Shown: positions 1 to 9,417 of the stretch, in pieces | How the letters are laid out: the number at the start of each line of letters is the position of its first letter | How positions within the stretch are numbered: the stretch's first letter is position 1 | From: Cyclobacteriaceae bacterium | GTDB lineage: Bacteria > Bacteroidota > Bacteroidia > Cytophagales > Cyclobacteriaceae | Length of the DNA stretch: 64,000 bases | Direction: 5' to 3' | Assembly (NCBI GenBank): GCA_025808415.1 | Contig: CP075525.1 | Location: 3,643,501 to 3,707,500, forward strand | Program-made: the position numbers and the translations under genes | The notes under the pieces: generated by a model | Database searches by the model: none | The model's input: only the letters and a program-made list of their open reading frames with translations | What the model was told of the DNA's origin: nothing

Positions 1-1
1 T

Positions 2-277
2 GCACAACAGCAAAAATTTACAATACCTTACCTGGCCGACAAAGACCAAAAGGTACTGATTCAATTCAATGCACGAAAAAGCCCCGAAGCATTTTTACTT
101 AAGTCAACAGCAGGGAAATTTACGGTTGCCTACCGGGGCGCCATAGATGACAATGCCCAATCCGCTGAAGACGTCTTTCAATTCTACTTGAAAGATGCAT
201 TGGAACGAATGTTGGCCGGGCAGAAAGTTGAAACTACTGAAACACGGCCTGTAGGCTGTAATATCCGCAGAAACTAA
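2..277 (+). CDS. Redoxin (AhpC/TSA, thioredoxin-like) family protein, C-terminal part only
   Basis: The gene enters from the left edge; the frame is open from base 2 to the TAA at 275-277 and gives the last 91 residues. The helix EDVFQFYLKDALERMLAG followed by a tail ending in ETRPVGCNI matches what I know of the C-terminus of small AhpC/TSA-type redoxins found widely in bacteria. The N-terminal redox cysteines lie outside the window, so peroxidase versus disulfide-reductase activity cannot be judged. It converges on the next gene, and the two stop codons overlap by four bases (274-277). Confidence 0.72.
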   Translation, partial: AQQQKFTIPYLADKDQKVLIQFNARKSPEAFLLKSTAGKFTVAYRGAIDDNAQSAEDVFQFYLKDALERMLAGQKVETTETRPVGCNIRRN

Positions 278-1128
278 ACACCCAGGTCGGCACCATCAGC
301 AATGATGAGCAGCAACTCTTTTACCTCTTCGGCCTTTTCATGCTCGCCCATTTTATCGAATGACATAATCAGGTTTCGGAACACCCTACGGATAATTTCG
401 AGGTTTGAGCAGGGTTCAAAAAACGAAGGCTGGGGTGTGAGTCGCAATTCGTGGATATAGTTTTCGATATCCTGCCTTGAAAAAATAAGGCCTTTGTTAA
501 AGGCATTGATATAAAAAGAATTTTTACCCTCCTGGTAGATGAGCACAAACAAGTTGGGAAGATTTACGCCATACACCGGCAATTTCAATTTTTGTGCAAC
601 CAGCATGTAAATCACACACAACGAAATCGGGTTTCCCCTGCGCGTTTCCAATACCACGTTTATCATGGAGTTACCAGGCGAATGGAAATTTTTTGTGTTG
701 GCTGAAAATTTCAGTTTGTTGAACAACACACTGTTCAGCACCTTCACCTGATCGAACGGGTAAAGGTCGGGTTTAAATTCCAACCAGGCTTCGTAGTACA
801 ATTGCTCAAGGTCTTGCTTTAACTTTTCCAATTCCAGGTCAGGATATTGGTAGGTCGCAATCAGCCACAATCCGGTAAGTAAATCCTGATCCTCGCTGGC
901 ATACCATTCTTTTACCCGTTGCTTGATCAACGCATACTGCAAATCGTGAATTAACCCTTCAATTTTCTGCTGTACCTGGGGATTGAAACTGCTCTCCCAT
1001 TGCTGTTCGAGGTAGGGGATTATTTCTTTACCTAAAGAACGGATTTTATCGGTTACGTGAGAGACTACTTGTTCATCCTCATCATCCAATAACGAAACCA
1101 GTGCCTTAAGTTCTTTATCTGACATCAT
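274..1128 (-). CDS. Transglutaminase-like (SirB1/core2 family) protein
   Basis: A 284-residue protein without a signal peptide. The N-terminal 100 residues are helical and acidic. The middle holds the signature of the transglutaminase-like core2 family: a GNSMINVVLETRRGNPISL stretch at about residues 153-171, followed by a helix and LPVYGVNLPNLFVLIY, where the GHFLVR-like block usually lies. The C-terminal part looks like the TPR-like tail of SirB1-type proteins (RRVFRNLIMSFDKMGEHEKA). The family is broadly conserved, but its biochemical role is not established and I do not assign one. The ATG at 1128 overlaps the TGA of the carboxyltransferase gene (ATGA), so the two are probably co-transcribed and translationally coupled. 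Confidence 0.8.
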   Translation of the reverse strand: MMSDKELKALVSLLDDEDEQVVSHVTDKIRSLGKEIIPYLEQQWESSFNPQVQQKIEGLIHDLQYALIKQRVKEWYASEDQDLLTGLWLIATYQYPDLELEKLKQDLEQLYYEAWLEFKPDLYPFDQVKVLNSVLFNKLKFSANTKNFHSPGNSMINVVLETRRGNPISLCVIYMLVAQKLKLPVYGVNLPNLFVLIYQEGKNSFYINAFNKGLIFSRQDIENYIHELRLTPQPSFFEPCSNLEIIRRVFRNLIMSFDKMGEHEKAEEVKELLLIIADGADLGV

Positions 1129-2759
1129 GTTTGAATAACCCCAACATTAAAATGTTCAACCGGGGCATGGTTGGCTGCTGCTATGCCCATGGAAATTACT
1201 TTTCGTGTTTCCAGCGGGTCGATTACCCCATCGACCCACAGGCGTGAAGCCGCATAATAAGGACTGAGTTGTTCGTTATACCGGTCAGTAATTTCCTTTA
1301 ACAATGTGTCCTCTTCTTCTTTTGAGATGGCTTTACCTTGTGCCTTGAATGCATTTACCCGTATTTGCAGCAATGTTTTGGCTGCTGAGGCACCGCTCAT
1401 CACGGCTATTTGTGCAGAGGGCCATGCAAAGATCAAACGTGGATCGTAGGCTTTACCGCACATGGCATAATTGCCGGCACCATAAGAGTTACCGATAATG
1501 ATGGTAAACTTCGGCACGGTAGAGTTGGCCATTGCATTTACCATTTTTGCACCGTCTTTAATGATACCGCCATGCTCAGCTTTGCTGCCCACCATAAAAC
1601 CGCTTACATCCTGAATAAAAACTAAAGGGATTTTACGCTGGTTGCAATTCATGATGAACCGTGCCGCTTTATCAGCAGAATCAGAATAAATCACACCTCC
1701 CATTTGCATTTCGCCCTTCTTTGTTTTAACAACCTTGCGTTGGTTGGCAATTATGCCCACGGCCCAGCCATCAATGCGTGCTGTGCCGCAAATAATGGTT
1801 TTACCGTACAAAGCCTTATACTCATCAAATTCAGAGTCATCAACCAATCGCTTGATGATCTCCAATGTATCGTAAGGCTTAACTCGATCGGAAGGAAACA
1901 GGCCATAAATATCAGGCATGTTTTCTTTTGGAGGACGGGAATCAATCCGGTCAAAACCGGCCTTTTCATCATGGCCAATTTTATTGAAGATTGATCGGAT
2001 ATAATCAAGACAAGCCTGATCGTTGGGGAATTTATTATCGGTTACACCTGAGATTTCACAATGTGTTGTGGCACCACCTAGTGTTTCATTGTCAATGTCT
2101 TCACCAATAGCGGCTTTTACCAGGTACGAACCCGCTAAAAAAATCGAGCCTGTTTTGTCAACAATCATGGCTTCATCCGACATAATGGGCAGGTATGCAC
2201 CACCGGCCACACAACTGCCCATGATGGCCGCAATCTGTACAATACCCATTGCAGACATCCGTGCGTTGTTCCTGAACTGCCTGCCGAAATGCTCTTTATC
2301 CGGGAATATTTCATCCTGCATGGGCAGGAAAACCCCCGCGCTATCTACCAGGTAAACCACCGGCAATCGGTTTTCCATGGCAATCTCCTGAATCCTTAAA
2401 TTTTTTTTGGCTGTAATGGGAAACCACGCCCCTGCCTTAACGGTGGCATCATTTGCCACAATAACACATTGTCTTCCGTGAATATATCCGATGCCGGCAA
2501 CCACTCCTGCCGATGGGCATCCTCCATACTCGGTGTACATGCCTTCACCGGCAAACAAACCAATCTCTAAAAATTCTGAATTTTTATCGGTAAGATATTC
2601 TATGCGCTCGCGTGCTGTCAGTTTTCCTTTTTGGTGCTGTTCGTCTATTTTCTTTTGTCCACCGCCAAGCCGTGTTTTGGCTTGCTTGCTTTGCAATTGC
2701 TGAACAAGTTGTTTATACCGGTCTTCATTCTTGTTAAACTCCAGGTCCTTCTCGGGCAT
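1125..2759 (-). CDS. Acyl-CoA carboxylase carboxyltransferase subunit, methylcrotonoyl-CoA type
   Basis: A 544-residue carboxyltransferase beta subunit, which moves carboxyl from carboxybiotin to an acyl-CoA. The N-terminal crotonase-like half contains KGKLTARERIEYL and the oxyanion-hole region GSCVAGGAYLPIMSDEA. The C-terminal half contains IIIGNSYGAGNYAMCGKAYD followed by FAWPSAQIAVMSG. The NYAMCG and AQIAVMSG forms are typical of the leucine-degradation enzyme (methylcrotonoyl-CoA carboxylase beta) rather than propionyl-CoA carboxylase. The biotin carboxylase/BCCP partner is not adjacent and not in the window. The gene precedes the transglutaminase-like gene with a 4-base overlap and follows an MCE-family gene by 19 bases. 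Substrate preference is inferred from motif resemblance only. Confidence 0.88.
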   Translation of the reverse strand: MPEKDLEFNKNEDRYKQLVQQLQSKQAKTRLGGGQKKIDEQHQKGKLTARERIEYLTDKNSEFLEIGLFAGEGMYTEYGGCPSAGVVAGIGYIHGRQCVIVANDATVKAGAWFPITAKKNLRIQEIAMENRLPVVYLVDSAGVFLPMQDEIFPDKEHFGRQFRNNARMSAMGIVQIAAIMGSCVAGGAYLPIMSDEAMIVDKTGSIFLAGSYLVKAAIGEDIDNETLGGATTHCEISGVTDNKFPNDQACLDYIRSIFNKIGHDEKAGFDRIDSRPPKENMPDIYGLFPSDRVKPYDTLEIIKRLVDDSEFDEYKALYGKTIICGTARIDGWAVGIIANQRKVVKTKKGEMQMGGVIYSDSADKAARFIMNCNQRKIPLVFIQDVSGFMVGSKAEHGGIIKDGAKMVNAMANSTVPKFTIIIGNSYGAGNYAMCGKAYDPRLIFAWPSAQIAVMSGASAAKTLLQIRVNAFKAQGKAISKEEEDTLLKEITDRYNEQLSPYYAASRLWVDGVIDPLETRKVISMGIAAANHAPVEHFNVGVIQT

Positions 2760-2778
2760 GATAGAGGTATTATATCAA

Positions 2779-3732
2779 TTAATCTTCCTTGCGTTGCTTC
2801 TTTAAATCGCGCTGTATTTTCTTTTGACTCTTCCCTAACGGTGCCATAAAATGTTTGGGGTTACTGTTGAAGTGTTTGGCCAGGGAATCGATGGAGAGTA
2901 ACATTTTGTTAAGGTTCACATATAAGGAGTCCTCCGTCATTAACTTGCTCACTGTATTATCACCTTTGCTGAACTGCCCCAGGGTTTCGTTTAGTTTGGC
3001 CAGGGTTTGCTTAATCTTTACCAAAGTTTCATTCACCTCCACCGATTTTAAGGAATCTGAAATGGTTTTGAAATTTTGAAGCGTGGGATCCAACTGCCGC
3101 AAGGTGCGGTTAATGTGAGCCGTTAAAAATTTAATACTGTCGCTAAGGCTGGTTATGGTTCTGTTTGTATTATCAATTGTATGGTTAATCTTAGTCGGTG
3201 TCTCTTTAAAGTCGTCAAAAATCCCATCAATCTTTTGTGAATTACGGATAAGGTTATCGAGTATGGTGTTGAGTTTACGCAGGGTAGACTGAAGATTGTC
3301 TGCCACCGGTGCTGCGCTTTCTTCCAAAAATGAAGTAATTCCCTTCGCTACCGAAGAATAGAGGGTATCGCGCGGTTTAAGGGGCTGACGAACATTGCCA
3401 ATTGATAACTGAATAAACTTAGTGCCCAGGAAATCGCCATTCAAGATTGCTTCGGAAGAATCGCCCAGCACGACATACGAATCAATTTCCAATTCCACTA
3501 CCACTCTCTTTTTCGCCTGCTGGATTTGTATTTTACTTACACGCCCTACCGAAACACCACTAAGGTAAACCTGGTTAGAGGGCATGAGCTGATCGACATT
3601 ATCATAAATGGCGTAATACTTTTTTCGGGAGGAAAAAAAATCGATGCCTTTTAAAAAGTTGAAGCCAAGGTAAAGCAACACCAGCGACACGACCATAAAC
3701 AGGCCAACGCGTACTTCTTTCGATATTGTCAT
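2779..3732 (-). CDS. MCE/MlaD-family phospholipid-transport protein
   Basis: A 317-residue protein with a short cytoplasmic N-terminus, one membrane segment at about residues 9-25 (VGLFMVVSLVLLYLGFNFL), an MCE domain at about 38-115 (VYLSGVSVGRVSKIQI, then GDFLGTKFIQLSIG), and a long helical C-terminal region with repeated TIDNT/LKxLDxTLxN-like segments. MCE proteins form rings or tubes that carry lipids between the inner and outer membranes. This one would be anchored in the inner membrane with the domain in the periplasm. Its permease and ATPase (MlaE/MlaF) are not in the window. It lies 30 bases downstream of the amidase gene on the same strand, consistent with a shared transcript for envelope genes. 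Confidence 0.85.
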   Translation of the reverse strand: MTISKEVRVGLFMVVSLVLLYLGFNFLKGIDFFSSRKKYYAIYDNVDQLMPSNQVYLSGVSVGRVSKIQIQQAKKRVVVELEIDSYVVLGDSSEAILNGDFLGTKFIQLSIGNVRQPLKPRDTLYSSVAKGITSFLEESAAPVADNLQSTLRKLNTILDNLIRNSQKIDGIFDDFKETPTKINHTIDNTNRTITSLSDSIKFLTAHINRTLRQLDPTLQNFKTISDSLKSVEVNETLVKIKQTLAKLNETLGQFSKGDNTVSKLMTEDSLYVNLNKMLLSIDSLAKHFNSNPKHFMAPLGKSQKKIQRDLKKQRKED

Positions 3733-3762
3733 GGGGTACAGTTGAGGCTTTTAATTCGGTGC

Positions 3763-4578
3763 CTAATTTAGAGATTTTACCTTGTTTTTATACTCGCGTA
3801 TGGCCCTGAATATAGCTGAGGCAATGTATTCCTGAACTTGGGCATCGTTTAACTCCTTTTCTTCTTTGGTATTGGAGAGGTATCCTATTTCGATCAGGAC
3901 AGCCGGCATGGCGGTTTCCCATAATACCTGAAAGCCAGCTTGTTTAACGCCCCTGCTTTTGCGCCCGGCTTTATCGCCAAATTGCTTTTCAACCAGGTCG
4001 GCAAAATAAATACTGGACTCATGGTTGGCCGATTGGGTAAGGCTGAACAAGATGTAGGACTCGGGTGATTTTGGATCAAAGCCCTGGTACTTTTCTTCAT
4101 AGTTTTCCTCCAGCAAAATCACCGAGTTTTCCCGCATGGCCACTTCCAAACTTTCCTGGGACCGATGGAGACCAAGCACGTAAGTCTCCGTTCCAAAAAT
4201 TGATTGCCTGCGCTGGTCCGGGGTGTTTTCAGGGAGCGAGTTGGCGTGTATGGAAATAAATAAATCGGCATGATGGTCGTTGGCTACTTTGGCACGTTCC
4301 TTCAAACCTATGGTTATATCGGTTTTACGGGTATACACCACCTTTACCTCGGGCATATTTTTTTCCAGTACCTCGCCCAGTTTTAAAGCGAGCTTTAACG
4401 TAATGTCTTTCTCTTTGGTGAATTTCCCGAAGGTACCAGGTTGGGTTCCGCCATGCCCGGGATCGATGCAGACGGTAAACTTTTTGGCGGAAGCACTTTG
4501 ACTGCCGTTTTGGGCTGATGCACTGAAGTTTAGCAAGGTTATTGCTAACGAAAGAAAGACCAATCCTATATTCCTCAC
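3763..4578 (-). CDS. N-acetylmuramoyl-L-alanine amidase (Amidase_3, AmiC-like)
   Basis: An exported zinc amidase that cuts the bond between N-acetylmuramic acid and the stem peptide. Visible are the zinc-site motif CIDPGHGG, the KEKDITLKLA segment that carries the usual zinc-binding glutamate, SIHANS with the third ligand, and the catalytic-end motif VLIEIGYLSN. I place the start at GTG 4578, which gives a compact signal peptide (RNIGLVFLSLAITLLNFSASAQ). The frame is open further upstream to ATG 4659 and beyond, but that would overlap lptD and put a long charged stretch before the signal peptide. The start is therefore uncertain. The gene leads a minus-strand group with the MCE gene and diverges from lptD with almost no gap. 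Confidence 0.85.
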   Translation of the reverse strand: MRNIGLVFLSLAITLLNFSASAQNGSQSASAKKFTVCIDPGHGGTQPGTFGKFTKEKDITLKLALKLGEVLEKNMPEVKVVYTRKTDITIGLKERAKVANDHHADLFISIHANSLPENTPDQRRQSIFGTETYVLGLHRSQESLEVAMRENSVILLEENYEEKYQGFDPKSPESYILFSLTQSANHESSIYFADLVEKQFGDKAGRKSRGVKQAGFQVLWETAMPAVLIEIGYLSNTKEEKELNDAQVQEYIASAIFRAIREYKNKVKSLN

Positions 4579-4588
4579 GGGCAGTACA

Positions 4589-7330
4589 ATGTTCTGGCGA
4601 TTTGCAATACCTTTGCGCAAAGTTGTGAATTTTTCACTAAAAGCTAAAAACCTGGCCATCAATACCCTTTGTGTGCGGTCCCTGTTCATTCTTGCCGTTA
4701 TTGGTTGTTCTTTTTCAGAAGTTTGGTCGCAACTACCGGTTGCAAAAGATAGTTTACGGGCAACCCTGGCTACCGATACGATCAAAAACCCTGCCGACAC
4801 GCTTCCGCCCAAAAAAGGTGATATTGAAACAACCATCAAGTATTCAGCACGCGACTCCATCCACACCAGCGTTGATGGCCAGATGATATGGCTTTATGGT
4901 GCTGCTAAAATTATTTATGGGGCCATTGAACTGGAGGCCGAAGAAATCACCATCGACTATGCCAACAGTACCTTAACAGCCCACGGCATACGCGATTCGT
5001 TAGGCAGGCGCGTTGGGTACCCCATTTTTAAAAACGGGCCTGAACTTTACGAGACAAAAGATATTACCTACAATTTTAAAACGGGGCGCGCGCGCATTTC
5101 GGAAGTTATAACCCAGCAAGGTGAGGGCTACCTGCACGGTGATGTGGTTTATAAAAATGAAAAAAATGAATTACTGAGCGTGCGTAACCGCTACACCACC
5201 TGCAACCTGGAGCATCCGCACTTCGAAATCAGGTCAACCAAAACCAAGGCCATACCAAATGATAAAATTGTTTCAGGTCCGTTTTATCTTCAGTTCAACG
5301 ATATCCCGTTGTACCCGTTTGGTTTTTTGTTTGGTATGTTCCCGGCCAAGCAGGAAAGCACTTCGGGTATTTTGTTTCCATCGTATGGCGAAGACCGCAT
5401 ACGCGGGTTTAACCTCCGCGGCCTGGGCTACTTTTTGGATGCAAGTGAATATGTAAAGCTATCGGTACGTGCCGATTTATTCTCGAAGGGAGATTATGTC
5501 CTGTATTTCGATGCACCCTACAGTTGGCGCTACCATTTCACCGGTGGGTTTAATTTCAGCTATTCCAAAACAAATGCGTCAACTCAAATTGAGGCACCGA
5601 ACATCACAAACGACTTCAGCATACGGTGGAACCACTCGCCCCAATCCAAAGGAACCGGAAGATTTTCCGCTTCCGTAAGTGCCGCGTCCAGTTCGTACAA
5701 CAAGAACAACAATCTTAATTTCGGTATGCCCGGCAGTATCAATACACCGGGGTTCAACAACACCAGCCGAAAAATGAACTCGAACATATCGTACAATAAA
5801 ATTTTTAAAGGCACACCCTTTAGCATGGGTATAAACATAAGCCACAACCAGGATTTGGTGACCGAACAGGTTGACCTCACAGCACCAACCCTTACCGTGA
5901 ACATGCGCAACCTGTACCCCTTTCAACGCAAAGACGGAACGCCCACCAAGCTCGATAACTTTTCAATTGGGTATAGTATGGCCGCCACCAATCGTATAAC
6001 CAATAACCTGGGAAGGGTGGGCAGCAACCCGCTGCAGGATAGTATTGCACCTTTTACATTTTCTAATCTTTCAACCTTTATTGAAAACGGGAGAAATGGC
6101 ATCCGCCACGCCATGCCTGTATCGTATTCGTTTAAAGCCTTCCGTTACTTCACGGTTTCACCATCAATTTCCTATGAAGAGAAATGGTACTTCGAAAAAT
6201 ATAATTGGGAATACCAACTTGTTAACAACCGGCCCACCTTGGTGGCAACAGACACCATTCGGGGGTTTAACCGCATAGCAAACTACAGCTTCAGTACTGG
6301 CTTTAACACCCGTATTTACGGAACGTATTTCTTTAAGCGTGGCAACATTAAAGCTATTCGCCACGTAGTTAACCCAAACATTTCGATTGGCTACACGCCT
6401 GATTTCACCAAGTACGATAATTACTTTCAGGCCATACAACAAAACGACCGTGTCATTTACCAATCCAGGCACCAGGGTGCAGTGTACGGAGGTTCTACCA
6501 CCGGCAAAAGCGGTTCCATTGGTATAGGGCTGGGTAACACCCTGGAAATGAAAGTGAAGTCGGCAAAAGACACCGTGGCCAGAAAAGTAAGTTTGCTGAA
6601 CAGTTTATCGTTAGGTACATCGTACAACATTATTGCCGATTCGTTTAAGCTTGCCCCCATTTCCATTGCAGCCAACACAAACATTCTCGATAACCTCATT
6701 AATGTTAACATTGCCGCTACTCTTGACCCCTACACCTTTATCAACGTACTTGATCCGGAAGGCGTGCCCATACGAAATTTAAACGGAACCTTGCGGGAGA
6801 GAAGAATAGACCAATTGGCCATACGGGGCGGAAAACTCGGACGGATAACCTCGGCCACGCTGGCCCTGGGATCGAACCTGAACCCAAAGGCGCGTGAAGC
6901 AAACCAAGACACACGCGAGCGGATTGCAGGCTCCAACATGCCGGAACAGGAAAAGCAATATTACCTGGCCAACCCTGATACGTATATTGATTTTAATATT
7001 CCCTGGAGCCTTCAACTCAATTACAGTTTGAATTACTCACGCCCTATAAACGCTGAGCCCCAGATTTCACAATCCCTTCAATTTTCAGGCGATATGTCGT
7101 TGTCGGAAAAATGGAAAATCACTTTCAACTCTGGCTTCGACTTTGAGAATATGGAATTTACAACAACCAATGTTGGCATAACCCGCGACCTGCATTGCTG
7201 GACAATGAACTTTAACTGGGGCCCCTTTGGAAGGTTCACCTACTATAATTTCCGTATTGCCGTTAAGGCTTCGGTTCTCCAGGATTTAAAACTGGAGCGC
7301 AGGAAACCATTCCTCGACAGCCTGAGGTAA
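4589..7330 (+). CDS. lptD: LPS-assembly outer-membrane protein LptD
   Basis: A 913-residue protein of Bacteroidota LptD size. It has a hydrophobic export segment (about residues 31-47, SLFILAVIGCSFSEVWSQ), then an OstA/LptA-like jellyroll of about 150 residues (IWLYGAAKIIYGAIELEAEEITIDY), then a long beta-strand-rich barrel with alternating aromatic residues. Its role is to insert lipopolysaccharide into the outer leaflet with LptE. ATG 4589 is taken as the start. A TAnnTTTG-like box (TACCTTTG, 4608-4615) lies inside this reading frame, so the true start may be GTG 4625, which still leaves the whole signal peptide. It ends one base before lysS, which runs convergently. Confidence 0.9.
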   Translation: MFWRFAIPLRKVVNFSLKAKNLAINTLCVRSLFILAVIGCSFSEVWSQLPVAKDSLRATLATDTIKNPADTLPPKKGDIETTIKYSARDSIHTSVDGQMIWLYGAAKIIYGAIELEAEEITIDYANSTLTAHGIRDSLGRRVGYPIFKNGPELYETKDITYNFKTGRARISEVITQQGEGYLHGDVVYKNEKNELLSVRNRYTTCNLEHPHFEIRSTKTKAIPNDKIVSGPFYLQFNDIPLYPFGFLFGMFPAKQESTSGILFPSYGEDRIRGFNLRGLGYFLDASEYVKLSVRADLFSKGDYVLYFDAPYSWRYHFTGGFNFSYSKTNASTQIEAPNITNDFSIRWNHSPQSKGTGRFSASVSAASSSYNKNNNLNFGMPGSINTPGFNNTSRKMNSNISYNKIFKGTPFSMGINISHNQDLVTEQVDLTAPTLTVNMRNLYPFQRKDGTPTKLDNFSIGYSMAATNRITNNLGRVGSNPLQDSIAPFTFSNLSTFIENGRNGIRHAMPVSYSFKAFRYFTVSPSISYEEKWYFEKYNWEYQLVNNRPTLVATDTIRGFNRIANYSFSTGFNTRIYGTYFFKRGNIKAIRHVVNPNISIGYTPDFTKYDNYFQAIQQNDRVIYQSRHQGAVYGGSTTGKSGSIGIGLGNTLEMKVKSAKDTVARKVSLLNSLSLGTSYNIIADSFKLAPISIAANTNILDNLINVNIAATLDPYTFINVLDPEGVPIRNLNGTLRERRIDQLAIRGGKLGRITSATLALGSNLNPKAREANQDTRERIAGSNMPEQEKQYYLANPDTYIDFNIPWSLQLNYSLNYSRPINAEPQISQSLQFSGDMSLSEKWKITFNSGFDFENMEFTTTNVGITRDLHCWTMNFNWGPFGRFTYYNFRIAVKASVLQDLKLERRKPFLDSLR

Positions 7331-7331
7331 A

Positions 7332-9062
7332 TTATTTCAACCAGCCCTCCACTTCTTCCATAGTGGGGTTCTTCACATCCTCCAGCTTCATTTTTTTTCG
7401 AAGTCCGCACACATCATTAAAAAGTTTGGACGCTTTCATGGACTTCAATTGTTCTACGGATTGGATGCCCAGTTTTTGAAGAACCGGGAAAAGTTCTTTT
7501 CGGATACCCAACTGTTCGGCATCGCGCTCTGAAAATCCTCCACCTTGTTTTTCGGGTTTCATTTGTGGAAAAAACAAAACATCCTGTATGGAAGGTGAGT
7601 TGGTCATGATCATGCACAACCGGTCGATACCCACACCCAGGCCTGCTGTAGGCGGCATGCCAAATTCAAGGGCACGAAGAAAATCTTCATCCAACGTCAT
7701 GGCTTCTTCATCGCCACGTTTGCCCAACTCCAGTTGTTCTTCAAAACGCTTACGCTGATCAATAGGATCATTTAACTCAGAGAAAGCATTACAGATTTCT
7801 TTCCCGTTACAAATAGCTTCGAATCGCTCCACCAATCCAGGCTTACTCCTGTGTTTCTTGGCCAGTGGCGACATCTCCACCGGGTAATCCATGATAAAGG
7901 TTGGCTGGATGAGCAAGGGCTCGCACTTCTCACCAAAAATCGCATCAATCAGTTTTCCTTTAGCCATGGTTTCATCTACCGGAACATGAAGCTTGGTACA
8001 CGTTTCGCGCAAAGCGACTTCATCCATAGCGGAAATATCAATGCCCGTAAAATGTAGTATCGCTTCAAACATGGTGAACCGTTTCCACGGTCTGCGGAAA
8101 TCAATTTCGTATTCTCCAACCTTTACCTTGGTGGTGCCGTGCAAATCAAGGGCAACTTTTTCGATCATCTCCTCCACCAGGTCCATCATCCAGAAATAAT
8201 CTTTATAGGCTACGTATAACTCAACCTGCGTAAACTCCGGATTGTGGAACCGCGACATACCTTCGTTCCTGAAATCTTTCGAGAATTCGTACACTCCATT
8301 ATAGCCGCCAACAATCAATCGTTTCAAATACAACTCGTTGGCAATACGCAGGTATAATGTCATGTCCAACGTATTGTGGTGTGTTTTAAAAGGACGGGCC
8401 GCTGCCCCACCATAGAGTGGTTGCAGTATGGGGGTTTCAACTTCAAGATAAGCCTTGTCGTTCAGGTACTGCCGCATGGAGTTTACCAGTTTGGTACGCT
8501 TAACAAAGGTGTCGCGCACCTCAGGGTTAACAATCAAATCGACATAGCGCATGCGGTAGCGTTGTTCAGGGTCGCTGAAGGCATCGTGCTTGTGCGTTAC
8601 ACCTTGTTCATCTACCGTTTCTTTTACGATAGGCAACGGCTTTAGCGACTTGGAAAGTATTTTAAACGCGGTTACATGAATGGATATTTCCCCGGTTTGT
8701 GTCGTAAATCCGTAACCCTTCACCCCTACGATATCGCCAATGTCGATGAGTTTTTTAAACACGGTGTTGTAGAGTGTTTTATCTTCACCGGGGCATATGT
8801 CGTCCCTGCGAATGTAGATTTGAATACGGCCTGTTTCATCCTGGAGTTCAGCAAAGGAGGCCGAGCCCATAATCCTGCGGCTCATAATTCGGCCGGCAAT
8901 GGAAATCTGGCGATAGTCGCTTTTGTGACGCTCGTAGTTTTCAAGAATCTCAGCGGCCGAAGCATTCACTTCGAAAAGCTCTGCCGGGTAGGGATCAATG
9001 CCCAGTTTTTCCAATTCTTCTTTCGCCTGCCTGCGTATGATTTCCTGTTCGCTTAAATTCAT
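7332..9062 (-). CDS. lysS: Lysyl-tRNA synthetase, class II
   Basis: A 576-residue class II enzyme that charges tRNA-Lys. The OB-fold anticodon-binding domain (about residues 55-160) includes ISIAGRIMSRRIMG. The catalytic domain carries motif 2 (FRNEGMSRFHNPEFTQVE) and motif 3 (AGLGVGIDRLCMIMTNS). After the usual end near LFFPQMKPE there is an extra tail of about 75 residues with a helix-hairpin-helix look (ELFPVLQKLGIQSVEQLK), which I recall as common in Bacteroidota LysRS. The ATG at 9062 lies one base from the stop of a HepT-like toxin gene, so lysS may be read from the toxin-antitoxin promoter. Confidence 0.96.
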   Translation of the reverse strand: MNLSEQEIIRRQAKEELEKLGIDPYPAELFEVNASAAEILENYERHKSDYRQISIAGRIMSRRIMGSASFAELQDETGRIQIYIRRDDICPGEDKTLYNTVFKKLIDIGDIVGVKGYGFTTQTGEISIHVTAFKILSKSLKPLPIVKETVDEQGVTHKHDAFSDPEQRYRMRYVDLIVNPEVRDTFVKRTKLVNSMRQYLNDKAYLEVETPILQPLYGGAAARPFKTHHNTLDMTLYLRIANELYLKRLIVGGYNGVYEFSKDFRNEGMSRFHNPEFTQVELYVAYKDYFWMMDLVEEMIEKVALDLHGTTKVKVGEYEIDFRRPWKRFTMFEAILHFTGIDISAMDEVALRETCTKLHVPVDETMAKGKLIDAIFGEKCEPLLIQPTFIMDYPVEMSPLAKKHRSKPGLVERFEAICNGKEICNAFSELNDPIDQRKRFEEQLELGKRGDEEAMTLDEDFLRALEFGMPPTAGLGVGIDRLCMIMTNSPSIQDVLFFPQMKPEKQGGGFSERDAEQLGIRKELFPVLQKLGIQSVEQLKSMKASKLFNDVCGLRKKMKLEDVKNPTMEEVEGWLK

Positions 9063-9063
9063 A

Positions 9064-9417
9064 TTAGTTACGCTTCTTGATAATCTTGGTTATTTCAACT
9101 TTTAAATCTGGAAGTTGATCGTTTATGATCTGCCATACTTCTTCCGCATCAACCCCGAAGTAATTATGGGCAATTATATTTCTGAAAGCCTTGATTTTTA
9201 TCCACGGCACTTGCTTTGTTTCTTTTTTTAGAGGCTGGCTTAGCTTTGATACGGTTTCTCCAATAATTACGAAATTCATCAATACTGCATCAAACGCCTG
9301 CTCATCATCATAAAATGAATCAGGGTTATCAAATTTTGAAGTAAACCTGATTATTTTCTTTATGGAATCTATAATCGCTTCAAGATTAGCGAGATCCTTT
9401 TCAGACATAGATGGCAT
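9064..9417 (-). CDS. HepT-like (DUF86) ribonuclease toxin
   Basis: A 117-residue all-helical protein of the HEPN superfamily. The catalytic RX4HXY motif is present as R79, H84, Y86 within FRNIIAHNYFG. In known HepT-MntA pairs this protein is an RNase toxin and is silenced by AMP added by its partner to the tyrosine of this motif. The gene overlaps the 3' end of the nucleotidyltransferase gene by 17 bases, and its stop is separated from the lysS start by one base. An internal ATG at 9408 (MSEKD) is an alternative start. Function is inferred from the motif and pairing. Confidence 0.87.
   Translation of the reverse strand: MPSMSEKDLANLEAIIDSIKKIIRFTSKFDNPDSFYDDEQAFDAVLMNFVIIGETVSKLSQPLKKETKQVPWIKIKAFRNIIAHNYFGVDAEEVWQIINDQLPDLKVEITKIIKKRN

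Noticed and set aside
1410..2849. Several open frames on the plus strand inside the MCC-type carboxyltransferase gene
   Set aside because: They lie fully antisense to a gene with strong family motifs, have no recognisable domains, and reflect codon bias on the other strand.
4579..4866. N-terminal extension of the amidase by up to 96 codons
   Set aside because: It would overlap lptD extensively and bury the signal peptide; the sequence has no family likeness.
5579..7015. Open frames antisense to lptD
   Set aside because: Compositionally odd, cysteine- and valine-rich translations with no domain; shadows of the barrel coding sequence.
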